Below, in pieces: positions 36,216 through 46,092 of a stretch of 64,000 nucleotides of DNA. A program made the translations under genes and the position numbers. Origin of the DNA: Paraglaciecola mesophila (GTDB lineage Bacteria > Pseudomonadota > Gammaproteobacteria > Enterobacterales > Alteromonadaceae). Position 1 is the stretch's first letter; each line of letters begins with the position of its first letter. Under the pieces are notes generated by a model. The model did no database searches, was not told the origin of the DNA, and saw only the letters and a list, made by a program, of their open reading frames with translations. The stretch covers positions 1,815,501-1,879,500 of the forward strand of contig NZ_CP047656.1 of assembly GCF_009906955.1 (NCBI RefSeq), read 5' to 3'.

Positions 36216-38060
36216 ATGCAACCAATCGCTTATTTTTGCGCCATAGTACTGCTTTTTTCCAGTCATATTCTCTATGCTGAACCCGAGCACTCCCGCCCAA
36301 ACATAGTACTTATCACTGCTGATGATCTAGGCTTTGACGATCTGTCTATACACGCATCACCTTATATCAGTACACCAAACATAGACCGGTTAGCCCGTGA
36401 GTCAGTGCGCTTTAGTGACTTCACAGTAACGCCTGTATGCTCTACCACCCGTGCGGCGCTGCTCAGTGGCAGAGATCCTTATAAAACAGGCGTATCGGGA
36501 GTTCACGGCGGACGAGATTTCATGGCAAGAGACGAAGTTTTAATGTCAGATATTCTGCTTAATGCTGGCTATAAAACAGGCACTTGGGGAAAATGGCATA
36601 TAGGCAAGACCAATGGTTATTTTCCTTGGGACCGAGGTTTTGACGAAGGTTACTATGCAGAGCTTTATCAACACCAAAACAGCTTTGGCTGGTTGAATGG
36701 AAAAAAGGTCACCCATCAAAAATGGGCTTCCGAAGTGGTCACAGATTATGCTATTGATTTCATTGAGAGAAACCAAACCACACCTTTTTTTGCCTACGTA
36801 AGTTACTTAGCACCGCACGAACCGTGGGTTGCCCCAAAAAAATTCAGCGACCCTTTAATAAAACAAGGATTACGTCCAGCTATCGCTAATTTATATGGCA
36901 TGGTAAATGAAATGGATGAACAAATAGGTCGGTTACTCGCTCGTCTAGATGCCCTTAATTTATCTGACAACACTGTAGTCATTTTCCTTAGCGATAATGG
37001 TCCCTGGTGGGACTCAAGTAATGCCGGCGCAATGCTAAAAGAGGAGTGGTACCAACGTAATCCATCAAAACTGAAAGGTAATAAGGGACAGTCTTGGCAA
37101 AATGGTATCAAGTCTCCACTTTTTATACGTTGGAAAGATCACTGGCAGGCCCGTGATGTGCCTAGGTATGTTGATGTAAAAGACATACTTCCCACACTCA
37201 CCGAACTAACCCAAGCTAAATTACCAGCTACACACAAAGGGTTTGATGGGCTGTCGTTCCTGAATTACCTAACCGGTGAGATCAAAGGTGACAACAATCG
37301 AGAGACATATATTGCTTCACATGATGTTAACGTTGACTTACCCAATTTCAACCAATGGACCCCAATTGATCGCAAAGCAAAAGCGGCCATGCATTTCGCC
37401 AACCAAACAATTGGATTGCGAACAGAGCAATACAAGCTACTCCTAAACCCTGCAGCAGATAGGCCGCAATACCCACAAGCGACCAAAAGCTACCTGTTGT
37501 TTGATATGCAACAAGATCCTCTTGAGAGTCACAATATCGTTACGGAAAAGCCTGTTGTAGCTAAGAGTATGATCAGTAAGTTAAAAGCAAAATTTGATGA
37601 GATACACGACGACCCTGCGAGCTTCAGACCCCCCGTCTATCAAATTACCAACCAAGCCAGTCTGGTAAATGGCTTTGGCCCTGCGGCAACATCTGTAAAT
37701 GTGCTGAGCAAGCCGCACCATCTAAGTAACTTAAAGCAACCTGGGGATTTTGCCCGTTACCACATTGACGTAATGAGCGCAGGGAACTATGACCTCTACA
37801 TTCAGCAAGACAACACCGACAGTGCTGGACTTGAGATTTCTATAGAGCTAAATGAGCAAAAGATAACCACAGAATTAAATGGACTAGAAAACCAACTCAT
37901 TGGCACGTTAAAACTCACACCTAGCGATACTGAATTCACACTGAAAGTAGTTGCAAACAACAGTATTAAACCTTGGACCAGTATAAGTGGACTGCGCAGA
38001 TTCATATTTGTACCCGACGGTAAACAGAGCTCTTTCAGTGCGATTTCAAATCCTTATTAG
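36216..38060 (+). CDS. Type I sulfatase with CSTTR motif and C-terminal beta domain
   Basis: 614 residues from ATG 36216 (AAGGAATTTGAAC upstream); an in-frame GTG at 36189 overlaps the isomerase stop. Signal peptide to about residue 21 (ILYAEP). Metal Asp pair in ITADDLGFDD. The formylglycine position is Cys75 in VCSTTRAALLSGR, where the usual Pro/Ala is Thr; GKWHIGKTNGYFP, SYLAPHEPW and FLSDNGPWWD follow. Residues about 470-614 form an extra predicted beta-rich domain (FARYHIDVMSAGNYDLYI) that may bind sugar. It sits in the LacI-regulated mannan unit, so a sulfated mannan is the inferred substrate. Confidence 0.88.
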   Translation: MQPIAYFCAIVLLFSSHILYAEPEHSRPNIVLITADDLGFDDLSIHASPYISTPNIDRLARESVRFSDFTVTPVCSTTRAALLSGRDPYKTGVSGVHGGRDFMARDEVLMSDILLNAGYKTGTWGKWHIGKTNGYFPWDRGFDEGYYAELYQHQNSFGWLNGKKVTHQKWASEVVTDYAIDFIERNQTTPFFAYVSYLAPHEPWVAPKKFSDPLIKQGLRPAIANLYGMVNEMDEQIGRLLARLDALNLSDNTVVIFLSDNGPWWDSSNAGAMLKEEWYQRNPSKLKGNKGQSWQNGIKSPLFIRWKDHWQARDVPRYVDVKDILPTLTELTQAKLPATHKGFDGLSFLNYLTGEIKGDNNRETYIASHDVNVDLPNFNQWTPIDRKAKAAMHFANQTIGLRTEQYKLLLNPAADRPQYPQATKSYLLFDMQQDPLESHNIVTEKPVVAKSMISKLKAKFDEIHDDPASFRPPVYQITNQASLVNGFGPAATSVNVLSKPHHLSNLKQPGDFARYHIDVMSAGNYDLYIQQDNTDSAGLEISIELNEQKITTELNGLENQLIGTLKLTPSDTEFTLKVVANNSIKPWTSISGLRRFIFVPDGKQSSFSAISNPY

Positions 38061-38099
38061 AAAGATCACCGAATGTACGCCTATCACCTTTTTGACCGC

Positions 38100-38124
38100 C
38101 GTCGTCCCTAAGTAAAGGACGACG
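38100..38124 (+). terminator. Hairpin after the sulfatase gene
   Basis: CGTCGTCC / GGACGACG with a nine-base loop, 40 bp after the sulfatase stop. The downstream sequence has only short T-runs, so it may be a weak terminator before the NUDIX gene. Confidence 0.5.
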
Positions 38125-38191
38125 CTCAAAAGCATCTTTGTATATAATCACTAAACACCAGAAGTAATATTCACATCAAGAGTAGATTGTT

Positions 38192-38719
38192 ATGCAGCTC
38201 CCTTCCCCTGAGATATTCCGCTACTGTCCTAATTGTAAAAGCGAAAAGATAACGCTTATCGAAGGCGCTCGTTTTATTTGTGCACACTGCCAATTTACTT
38301 ACTTTCACAACACTGCTAGTGCCGTTGCGGCTATCATTTTAGTACAGGATGAAATATTGCTTACCAGAAGAGCAAACGAGCCAAGTAAAGGGAAGCTCGA
38401 CCTACCAGGTGGTTTTGTAGATCATGATGAAGGACTAGAGCAAGCTCTGGCTCGAGAGATTTATGAAGAACTTAGCCTCGACATAGAAAATTGGCATTAT
38501 TTTGCTTCCTTTCCGAATCAGTATTTATACAAAAATATTAATTATCACACCTGTGATACGATATTTGTAACGACCCTACCTCAAAAACCGCGGTTATCAA
38601 TCCAGCACAGCGAAATAGCTCAAGCTCAGTTTTATTCTCTTGCAAGCCTAACAATTGATGAAATCGCCTTTGATTCAGTACGTAGTGCCATTAAAAAGCT
38701 GCTAACACGCAAAAGGTGA
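38192..38719 (+). CDS. NUDIX hydrolase with N-terminal zinc ribbon
   Basis: 175 residues. A zinc ribbon at the start (CPNCKSE...FICAHCQF, four Cys) precedes the Nudix box GGFVDHDEGLEQALAREIYEE, written here in two parts: GGFVDHDEG and ALAREIYEEL, with the metal-binding REIYEEL. This layout resembles NUDIX enzymes that hydrolyse nucleoside diphosphate derivatives such as NADH-like substrates. Not obviously linked to mannan; it lies between the sulfatase and a strong bidirectional terminator. Confidence 0.88.
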   Translation: MQLPSPEIFRYCPNCKSEKITLIEGARFICAHCQFTYFHNTASAVAAIILVQDEILLTRRANEPSKGKLDLPGGFVDHDEGLEQALAREIYEELSLDIENWHYFASFPNQYLYKNINYHTCDTIFVTTLPQKPRLSIQHSEIAQAQFYSLASLTIDEIAFDSVRSAIKKLLTRKR

Positions 38720-39129
38720 AGATCAATATCTATCTTCTTAACAAGTCTGTTTTTATCTCTACGCGTTCAGCCATATCCTTAGAGCGCTAGACAGCAAAAA
38801 GCCCCTTTTAATCAGAGATTAAAAGGGGCTTTTTCAACTTCTCGCTATTCTAATACCTATTCGCATTGATAAATCCCCTCCCAGAATGCGTCCAGCGTTT
38901 TTTGATTAATGCATCGCTATGTAGTAAGGGTTGCTTCCTTTCACATAGTGAAATATTTCAAATAATGATAACGCAGAGCAAAAGCCTCTGGGGCATTTCT
39001 CGCAGGCCAGTTTTAAAGAACTTACACTTCATTGCATGACTTGGAAACAGAACAACCATTCATTCAGTCATGCACCTTATTTACGCTCTCGCTGAGTGGT
39101 CACTTATTAACATACAATGCTACGAAAGG
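38720..39129. other. Intergenic stretch between NUDIX and TonB receptor genes
   Basis: 410 bp without a gene. Apart from the terminator at 38796-38834 I see a 9-bp inverted repeat, TGCATGACT (39033-39041) and AGTCATGCA (39066-39074), with a 24-base loop. No protein-coding signal recognised. Confidence 0.5.
38796..38834. terminator. Strong bidirectional Rho-independent terminator
   Basis: AAAAAGCCCCTTTTAAT pairs with ATTAAAAGGGGCTTTTT around a short loop. T-runs are present on both strands, so it can end the NUDIX unit and the opposing TonB-receptor operon. Confidence 0.87.
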
Positions 39130-42100
39130 TTAAAAACGATATTGAGCACCTAGTGTGAATCGACGCTCATTAATGTAGCGCTTATCAATTAAATCTTCCC
39201 ATTGTAGATAGGTATCTCGCGTCTCTTCCGTTAGGTTAGTGCCTTGCAACGACACTGATAAGTTCTCGTTGAAATCATAACTAACAGACGCATCAAGATA
39301 TAATGTCGGTTCGATAAATTTCGCTAGTTCATAGCTACCTAAGCGACGTACAGACATAAAGGTTTTACTGCGATAATTAGCCGCAATACGCCCTTGTAAC
39401 GCGTCGTCTTCGTACCAAAGAGCAAAGTTTGCTTGATGCTCTGAATTATCGAGCATTGGTGTACTCTCACCATAATAATCGGTATCACCACTTTCACTCG
39501 GCGAGTAAGTATAGTTAGCGGTAATGCCAAAGTTTCGCCAGATACCGTCTAAGAAATCAAAGCCTTGCTGATAGCCGATCTCAATTCCTTTTACGCTACC
39601 GCCGTCCACATTGCCTTTAGTTGTTGTAGGTACGGTACCGGTAAATTCCCCAGTCTCTAGGTTATAACCTCGAACAACACCGTCACTGTCTTCAAGCGCA
39701 AGCTGCACAGTGGTATTTCCGATAAATGACTCTATGTCGATATAAAACGCCGCTACACTCAACATGCCCGACTCACTAAAATACCACTCATATGAAACGT
39801 CGTAATTGGTTGAACGCCATGGGTCAAGTTGCGGGTTACCTTGTTGCGTAGCTTGAGTTGCACAGAAAATACTGGTGCCGTCTGGCTCCTGCAGGTCACA
39901 CGCTAACACTCGTGTCACGTTTATCCCACCTGCTAAATTGTTAGTGTCATGCGGTGTCACGGTTTTACTGTATGAAAAACGCAATATTTGCTCATCTGTT
40001 AAGTTGAGCGACAAATTAACAGAAGGCAAAACGTCGGAGTATTCACGCTCAGTATTAAGCAATGCTGCCGTAGGTGGTAACATCCCTAATGCACCAGATA
40101 AAATATAAGACACACCGTTATAAGTTGCAGTGCCACTAGTACCGAGTTCAGATTGGTTAATGTCTAGCTCAGTCTTCACATAACGCAGACCTACGTTTCC
40201 TCGGTAAGACATTTCACCTAACTCACCATCAAGGTTTAACTGGACATAGGCTTCACTATTTTTTTCGGTTAAGTCGTAGGAGTTTGCGCCATCTGGAGAC
40301 TGAATATTTTGCCCGTACACCTCGTTGTGCCACGCCAGCGGGTCTGACATTTTATCAGGGTCAACAAAATACAAAGTGCCTAAGCCGCTTGCCCCTTGAA
40401 AATCACTTAATTGCGTAATGAGGCCCTTTTGATCTAATGATTCAAATGAAATGGGATCAATAAACGATTCTAACGTTTCCGGTGCCTGACTCGCACTGTC
40501 CTTCCAACGTGATAAAAATGCATCACCATATTGATTGGTTCGCGCCACACCGCCTATCCATGACAATTGTGTTACATCCCGCTTACCGTAACGGATCCCG
40601 AATTCACTAGAAACAACTGGCCCAAGATCATCGAACACGTACTTACCGTCTAAGCGCAGCACGTCTAATTCAGCTTCTTTTTGTGCACCGGTTAAATTCG
40701 CTGATGTCGCCGAATAACGAGCTATATTACTGCCAAATATCTCGTTAACTTCTTGTCCATCTATAATATGCGTAGTAGGTAAATCCCATACTTGACTAGA
40801 TCCTGTATATTCAATACCAATCGGGATCATGGTGAAGTCTTCGACCTCTGTGCCGTCTGGTAGTTGAGCGAACTGACCATCATAACCCCACGGGTTTACA
40901 TCGCTCAGGGCTACGCCGCCCTCACCTTTATAGGTTGCATTTACTTGTGAACCGCTATTTATGTATGAATCTACAACACTTAACGCATTGTCATCAGTCG
41001 CTTTGCCGTGCACCCAACGCACCGACCCAGAAAGGTTGTCCGTCAAATCAAAATTTAACTCAAGGTTAGTATTTAATGCCTCGCGATCGATAGCGTTTGC
41101 TTCAGAATGCGCCATATTGCGCCTTGATTGTAACACCCCAGCGCTAAACGAATTAAAGCTACCAGGCAGTGTATTAATACTGCCATCAGCATTTTTCGTT
41201 TGATGCGGATGTGCTGTAAAACCGCTGGAGGTCGGGGTGAACCAACCTGTCACCCCCTGCCACGCTTGAGCCGCAATAAATGCTGCTTGAGTTTGTAATT
41301 CATCCATCTGCGTGTAAAAAACATCGGCGACTAGTTCTACGCGATCAGCTACTTGCCACTGAAATGAACCATTTACACCCACGCGATCCCGTGCAATATA
41401 TTGATTAGCCGCTTGGTGCCCTTGAAATGCATAATACGTATCGTCGGTATTACCATTTCCATTGGCATCAACGTTATTTTGCGCAAAGGTTGAAGCTTCA
41501 GTTGCTGCAAACCCCCAATCATTACCCGTAGATCCGATAACATAATCTGCTAAGTTTTTATTTGAAACGGATACGTTTAAAGTAAAACCAAAATCGCGAT
41601 CATGATTGTATCCAAAGAAGGCTGAGACTAGTTCGTCTGTTTCATCACCCATAGAGCCATCGGTCAATTCAGCTTTTGCATTAAAGGTAAAACCGTCATC
41701 AAGCTTAAATGGTCGGTAGGTTTTAAGATCAATAACCCCAGACGTGCCAGACGAAATTTGTTTTGCTTCACGAGATTTGTATACATCCAAACCAGATACC
41801 ATAGTTGACGGGATATCCGTAAAATTAGGCTGTACAGTGGTAACTGCGCTAGCAGAGAGCATCTGTTCTCCGTTAAGCGTCGTCCCCACTTGACCGACAC
41901 CACGGATATTTACCGAGGTCCCCTCCCCGCCTGAGCGATTTATTTGCACACCTGTGATTCGTTGCAGGGAATCAGCGATAGTGACGTCAGGCAGTTTTCC
42001 GATGTCAGTTGCAGTAATGGAGTCAGTGATAGTATTTGAGAAACGCTTGTTGTTCATCGATTGGATCAATGAACTCTTTAGACCACGAACTTCAATCACT

Positions 42101-42243
42101 TCAAGCGCGTCATCAGGTTGAGTGGCTGACGCTTCAACTTCTTGCGCATGCACAGTAAAGACTGAATTCAATAGACCGAGTCCTACGCATATAGCCAGTT
42201 TTTGCTTGTTAAAATTTCGCTTAGTGTGTTGTATGTGGTTCAT
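39130..42243 (-). CDS. Large TonB-dependent receptor of the mannan locus
   Basis: 1037 residues from ATG 42243 (AAGGATATTTTT upstream); 26 more codons are open. Signal peptide ends near VHAQEV. TonB-box-like VIEVRGLKSSL and plug phrases DIGKLPDVTIADSLQRITG, SVNIRGVGQVG, VYKSREAKQISSGTSG are typical of oligosaccharide receptors of Alteromonadales and Xanthomonadales. The 22-strand barrel ends in TLGAQYRF. Second gene of the GH26-receptor operon with 141 bp between them; two operators lie upstream of GH26. Predicted importer of manno-oligosaccharides. Confidence 0.93.
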   Translation of the reverse strand: MNHIQHTKRNFNKQKLAICVGLGLLNSVFTVHAQEVEASATQPDDALEVIEVRGLKSSLIQSMNNKRFSNTITDSITATDIGKLPDVTIADSLQRITGVQINRSGGEGTSVNIRGVGQVGTTLNGEQMLSASAVTTVQPNFTDIPSTMVSGLDVYKSREAKQISSGTSGVIDLKTYRPFKLDDGFTFNAKAELTDGSMGDETDELVSAFFGYNHDRDFGFTLNVSVSNKNLADYVIGSTGNDWGFAATEASTFAQNNVDANGNGNTDDTYYAFQGHQAANQYIARDRVGVNGSFQWQVADRVELVADVFYTQMDELQTQAAFIAAQAWQGVTGWFTPTSSGFTAHPHQTKNADGSINTLPGSFNSFSAGVLQSRRNMAHSEANAIDREALNTNLELNFDLTDNLSGSVRWVHGKATDDNALSVVDSYINSGSQVNATYKGEGGVALSDVNPWGYDGQFAQLPDGTEVEDFTMIPIGIEYTGSSQVWDLPTTHIIDGQEVNEIFGSNIARYSATSANLTGAQKEAELDVLRLDGKYVFDDLGPVVSSEFGIRYGKRDVTQLSWIGGVARTNQYGDAFLSRWKDSASQAPETLESFIDPISFESLDQKGLITQLSDFQGASGLGTLYFVDPDKMSDPLAWHNEVYGQNIQSPDGANSYDLTEKNSEAYVQLNLDGELGEMSYRGNVGLRYVKTELDINQSELGTSGTATYNGVSYILSGALGMLPPTAALLNTEREYSDVLPSVNLSLNLTDEQILRFSYSKTVTPHDTNNLAGGINVTRVLACDLQEPDGTSIFCATQATQQGNPQLDPWRSTNYDVSYEWYFSESGMLSVAAFYIDIESFIGNTTVQLALEDSDGVVRGYNLETGEFTGTVPTTTKGNVDGGSVKGIEIGYQQGFDFLDGIWRNFGITANYTYSPSESGDTDYYGESTPMLDNSEHQANFALWYEDDALQGRIAANYRSKTFMSVRRLGSYELAKFIEPTLYLDASVSYDFNENLSVSLQGTNLTEETRDTYLQWEDLIDKRYINERRFTLGAQYRF

Positions 42244-42384
42244 AAAAATATCCTTAACCTCTGAATTCTTAAGCACAAGTAGTGCTGTGCTAATTGATGC
42301 GCGATATTGTCGTCGGCACATTCACTGCTGTTTGTTCGCCGCGATGCTTATTAAGGTCGGTCACGGCAGCCATGCCACTTGGGC

Positions 42385-45300
42385 TTATTGGGTAAACTTC
42401 ACATCGTCGATAAAAAATGTACCGTCAGTGTCACTTAACCCCTGAAACTGCACACCAAATCCTTGAATTTCTGTTAAATCGGCAATATCTAAACTCAGTT
42501 GGGTACCTTGAGCGGTCATGGGCACAGCCCCTGCATCTCGCCATGTACCGTCTTTATCCTTAGCCCATAACTTAGCCGTTGCTGTGCTACTGGCACCCGG
42601 TATAAAGGCTGTGAGCGTTAAGGCTGTAACCTCATCGCCCAATAGCACACCACCTAGGGGATAATTCTGTATAACGACCTCATCACTATCAGCAATCTGC
42701 ACCGCACCAGCCAATGAGTATTTCCCACTTGCCGTCCATTCGGTGGAACGCTGTAAGCCAGATGCTGGAACCCAATTTACTTGCAACTCAAAGCCGCTAG
42801 TATCTTCAAAGCTCATAATGTTAGCGCCGTCCAATTGAATATTATCGATATAAAATTTAGCGTTTGTAGCTGCGCTATCAACAGAATTAAAACGCACTCC
42901 CAAACCATCTATTTGTGCAATCTCTGCCACATCGATCGATAACTCCACACCGTCAGCCCCAACTGCCACCGCATCGGGCCAACTTTCGACGCCGTCTGGC
43001 GCTTTAAAGAAAATATGGGCATCTGTAGCGGCACCGGAATCGGTAGTATAAGCGTGTAACGTAAGCGTCGACTTATCCGCTACGTCAATTCCACCTTCAG
43101 GGTACGTTTGCATCACTACATTCTCTGAGACACCCAGCGCCGACAAGTCTTTTATGAAGGCCAAAGATTGCGCACCATCGCTTGACCAGTCTCGCGATAA
43201 CGTAATACCAGAGGTGTTGCTCCAATTTACCTGCGCTGCCCATCCCATCGGATCCGGCTCAAAGTCATAGATTTGGTTGCCATCTAGGCGCACGTCATCA
43301 ATGAGATATTGTGCCTCAGTAGCTGTGCCATCTAGCCCTTGAAAGCGCACGCCTAAACCAGTAATTAAATCGATGTCAGTGGTGTCAATCGTCAGCTCAG
43401 TGCCGCCCTCAGATACCGCTACCGCCTCTGGCCAACTCTCTACGCCATCAGGCGCTTTGAAAAATATATGCGCGTTGACATTTGTGCCTGCATTAATAGC
43501 ATTTACCTTGATACTTAAGGTACCGACGTCAGTTACATCTATACCGTTTGCTGGATAGGTCTGAAATACAACATTGTCTAGCGCATCAGCCTGAGTCATG
43601 TCTTTGCTTAATACGAGGGAGTTTTGCCCACTAGCGGCCCAGTTCGTGCTGGTAGTTATCCCGTCAGTAGGGGACCAATTCAATTGTGCTTCCCAGCCAT
43701 ACACGTCCGATTCAAAGTTAGCAAAAGTGCCACTGACTTTTTGTCGCCCTCCGGGTAAGTCTGCTAGATTGATGACACCGTCATAGTCGTAATTTTCATC
43801 AATTTCTACTGGGTCAGCTCCTTGGGGGCCAATGACAGAGTCGCTGTTCCAGGTTTCAGAGTTCCAGGTTATGAAAAACGACCACCAAGCATTTTGTTCG
43901 TGCATCAAGGCCACATCAGGAATGGTGCCTGTTTCTGTTAATGCCACCAGCTTTTTGCCATCGAATCGTTCCTTAAGAGTGGAGTACTGGCTAGTAAACG
44001 TTAACGTATTGTCATTTTTTGGCTCGCCGTACCCGTCAAACCCGACAATATCGACGTACTCATCTCCTGGGTACCAATCTTCGGACAAGCCATCTGTGTG
44101 AGTGAATACCCAGATAAGGTTATTTAATCCGTGCATATCGGTCATACGTTGATACATTAACATCCATAGTTTTTTGTATTCGCTGGCTCCCTGATCGCCC
44201 CACCAGAACCAACCACCTTCCGCTTCATGCAATGGGCGCCAAATTACTGGGATGCCTGCATCAGCTAGCTTTTTAAGTTCTGTAGCAACCGTATCTATGT
44301 CGTCCAACAACGCAGCGTAATCTGCACCATCGGGATCAGCTAAGGCAGCGGCAAAATTGAAGGTCGTGCTATCCGTATAGAAGCTACCATCTCCCGTGCC
44401 CGCATTGCCGCTAGGAGCCCGCCAATGAAAAAGTGCAGATAATATGACATTTTGATTTTTGTGCGCGGTAATCATCGCCTCTGTGAGGCCTTCGGCACTG
44501 CCATCAGCCCCCGCATAAGAAGCAGAATAATTCATGTAGTCAAACGCTACGATAGCGGGAGCGTCATCGCCTGTGGCCTGAATGATTTTGTTGGTTTCAG
44601 TAAGTGGAAAGTCATCATCAACTTTACGCGGGAATTCCGTCTGACCGGAGAGGGTCGCTTTAGCGTAGTTTTCGCTAAGCAAACTCATTAATGCAAGGGC
44701 TTCATCGCTGGCATTCGCGTTAACTAATGTTGGTGCAACTGGCAAAGGTTCAGCGGGTGCTGCAGCAGGGATAAGAGAAATACCGTCGATACGATAATAG
44801 TTCCACCCCCCTCCAACCTCGATAGTGTTCTCACCGTCGGTTAGTTTAACAACACCGACACGTAGCTCTTCCCACTGCCCTGTCGCACTAAACTCAAAAT
44901 CATACGTGACACCGTTGACAATGGCCGATGCCATCTTTCCACCGTAGTCTGTAGGGATCAAATAACGCACGTTTAACGTGTAGAAACCCACTTGATCGTC
45001 AATATTAAAAGTTACCGACATACCTGGCTCTATATCCGCAGTATGGGTATCGTTCATCGCTCCCGCGACGAACATATCATCACCTTCAACGACTAAGGTC
45101 GCACCGTTTAACGTTGCGCTATCAGCACTTACATCTAGTGTGATGACAGAGTCTGGGTCAAACACTGTAATTTCAACGATATCAACAATCGCCTCACCAT
45201 CTTCATTGGTCGCAGCGCTGCCATCTGCATTTATAGCCGCGATCTGAAACACTAATTTGTCAGAGCGAATGCTATCTGGAACTGAAAACGTTAATGTTGC

Positions 45301-45576
45301 AGCGCTCGGGTCTGTAATCGAAACCGCAGTTCCGCTGATTTGGCTCCAAACTACAGTTTGTCCGTCAGTTGTCCCCACCAATCGACCAGAAATCGTCACA
45401 TCATCACCGGGTTTCACTTCAATATCAGCAGGAGCAATAACGTCTAAGGGGCGAGACTCAGGTACGTAAGTAGCCGATTCGGTATTGAGACTCTCACCTC
45501 CTAAGCAGCCACTTAACCCTAGGGCAACCGACACTCCCAATACACAGCGAGAGAATGAATTACTTTGATTAAACAT
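42385..45576 (-). CDS. GH26 endo-beta-mannanase lipoprotein with carbohydrate-binding modules
   Basis: 1063 residues. Lipobox LSGC (Cys24) predicts a surface lipoprotein. Order of domains: Ig/PKD-like strand-rich part (about 45-140), CBM35/CBM6-like module (about 143-270, ending GGWNYYRIDGISLIP), GH26 catalytic domain (about 285-600), then three homologous C-terminal beta-sandwich repeats of about 140-150 residues (about 619-766, 768-910, 912-1063). Each repeat starts with FE...W..Q/LNW and ends in YLIDDVRLDG-like strands; they look like mannan-binding modules. Catalytic Glu451 in WRPLHEAEGGW and nucleophile Glu548 in ALTETGTIP. Two operators lie upstream. Confidence 0.92.
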   Translation of the reverse strand: MFNQSNSFSRCVLGVSVALGLSGCLGGESLNTESATYVPESRPLDVIAPADIEVKPGDDVTISGRLVGTTDGQTVVWSQISGTAVSITDPSAATLTFSVPDSIRSDKLVFQIAAINADGSAATNEDGEAIVDIVEITVFDPDSVITLDVSADSATLNGATLVVEGDDMFVAGAMNDTHTADIEPGMSVTFNIDDQVGFYTLNVRYLIPTDYGGKMASAIVNGVTYDFEFSATGQWEELRVGVVKLTDGENTIEVGGGWNYYRIDGISLIPAAAPAEPLPVAPTLVNANASDEALALMSLLSENYAKATLSGQTEFPRKVDDDFPLTETNKIIQATGDDAPAIVAFDYMNYSASYAGADGSAEGLTEAMITAHKNQNVILSALFHWRAPSGNAGTGDGSFYTDSTTFNFAAALADPDGADYAALLDDIDTVATELKKLADAGIPVIWRPLHEAEGGWFWWGDQGASEYKKLWMLMYQRMTDMHGLNNLIWVFTHTDGLSEDWYPGDEYVDIVGFDGYGEPKNDNTLTFTSQYSTLKERFDGKKLVALTETGTIPDVALMHEQNAWWSFFITWNSETWNSDSVIGPQGADPVEIDENYDYDGVINLADLPGGRQKVSGTFANFESDVYGWEAQLNWSPTDGITTSTNWAASGQNSLVLSKDMTQADALDNVVFQTYPANGIDVTDVGTLSIKVNAINAGTNVNAHIFFKAPDGVESWPEAVAVSEGGTELTIDTTDIDLITGLGVRFQGLDGTATEAQYLIDDVRLDGNQIYDFEPDPMGWAAQVNWSNTSGITLSRDWSSDGAQSLAFIKDLSALGVSENVVMQTYPEGGIDVADKSTLTLHAYTTDSGAATDAHIFFKAPDGVESWPDAVAVGADGVELSIDVAEIAQIDGLGVRFNSVDSAATNAKFYIDNIQLDGANIMSFEDTSGFELQVNWVPASGLQRSTEWTASGKYSLAGAVQIADSDEVVIQNYPLGGVLLGDEVTALTLTAFIPGASSTATAKLWAKDKDGTWRDAGAVPMTAQGTQLSLDIADLTEIQGFGVQFQGLSDTDGTFFIDDVKFTQ

Positions 45577-45690
45577 AAGGACTCTTACCTCAATTTTTCT
45601 ATTTATTTATTCGTTCTATTAAAGGGATTGCCGACTACGTCAATACTGTGTGCTAAGCATATTTTCTGACTCGGCAATTATTCGATAACA

Positions 45691-45708
45691 AAATGAACCG
45701 GTTCATTT
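45691..45708. promoter_or_regulatory. LacI-type operator AAATGAACCGGTTCATTT before GH26
   Basis: Identical 18-mer to the site between the symporter and regulator genes; lies about 118 bp upstream of the GH26 start on the minus strand. Puts the GH26-receptor operon into the same regulon. Confidence 0.85.
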
Positions 45709-45747
45709 TTATCTTATAAAAAAACCGGAAACTCATACTGCAATGGG

Positions 45748-45759
45748 TGAACCGGTTTA
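45748..45759. promoter_or_regulatory. Second LacI-type operator before GH26
   Basis: TGAACCGGTTTA, one base from the 12-bp palindrome, starts 54 bp from the first core. The spacing is close to five helical turns, which would allow two dimers on one face of the DNA. Confidence 0.65.
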
Positions 45760-45933
45760 ACAATTATGGTTAATTTAATGTTAAACAAAGTGAAAAACAA
45801 CCTTTTTTTAACTAATATTTAACCTGCGATAAAAATGGTTAATATCATATCCCTCATATTTGAATTGATATAAACAGCTGTAAGCCAACACCAAATAGCA
45901 GAAGGTACATACAAGAATGCTCTTAGCTTTGTA

Positions 45934-46011
45934 AGCTAGGGTTGTAAGCAAATCGGATACAGGCGATAAAGCGAGTCCCTCTCTAGGTGTTCCCTAGAAA
46001 CGCCTTTATCT
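45934..46011. repeat. Dispersed 78-bp structured repeat, copy 2
   Basis: Aligns without gaps to 27645-27722 at 67 of 78 positions, including the former stop region of the NTF2-like gene, but no gene lies in front of it here. Arms GATAAAG / CTTTATC and CTAGG / CCTAG can form a nested hairpin. Confidence 0.8.
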
Positions 46012-46092
46012 AATTTCAACCTCCTCACGAAACCTCCGGAAACTAACGCTCCCGACCAACTAATTTAACTAACGCACAAGATACCGAACCGA

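Noticed and set aside
38796..38834. Possible small insertion element from the long AT/GC-symmetric hairpin
   Set aside because: Size, stem and T-runs on both strands fit an ordinary bidirectional terminator between convergent genes.
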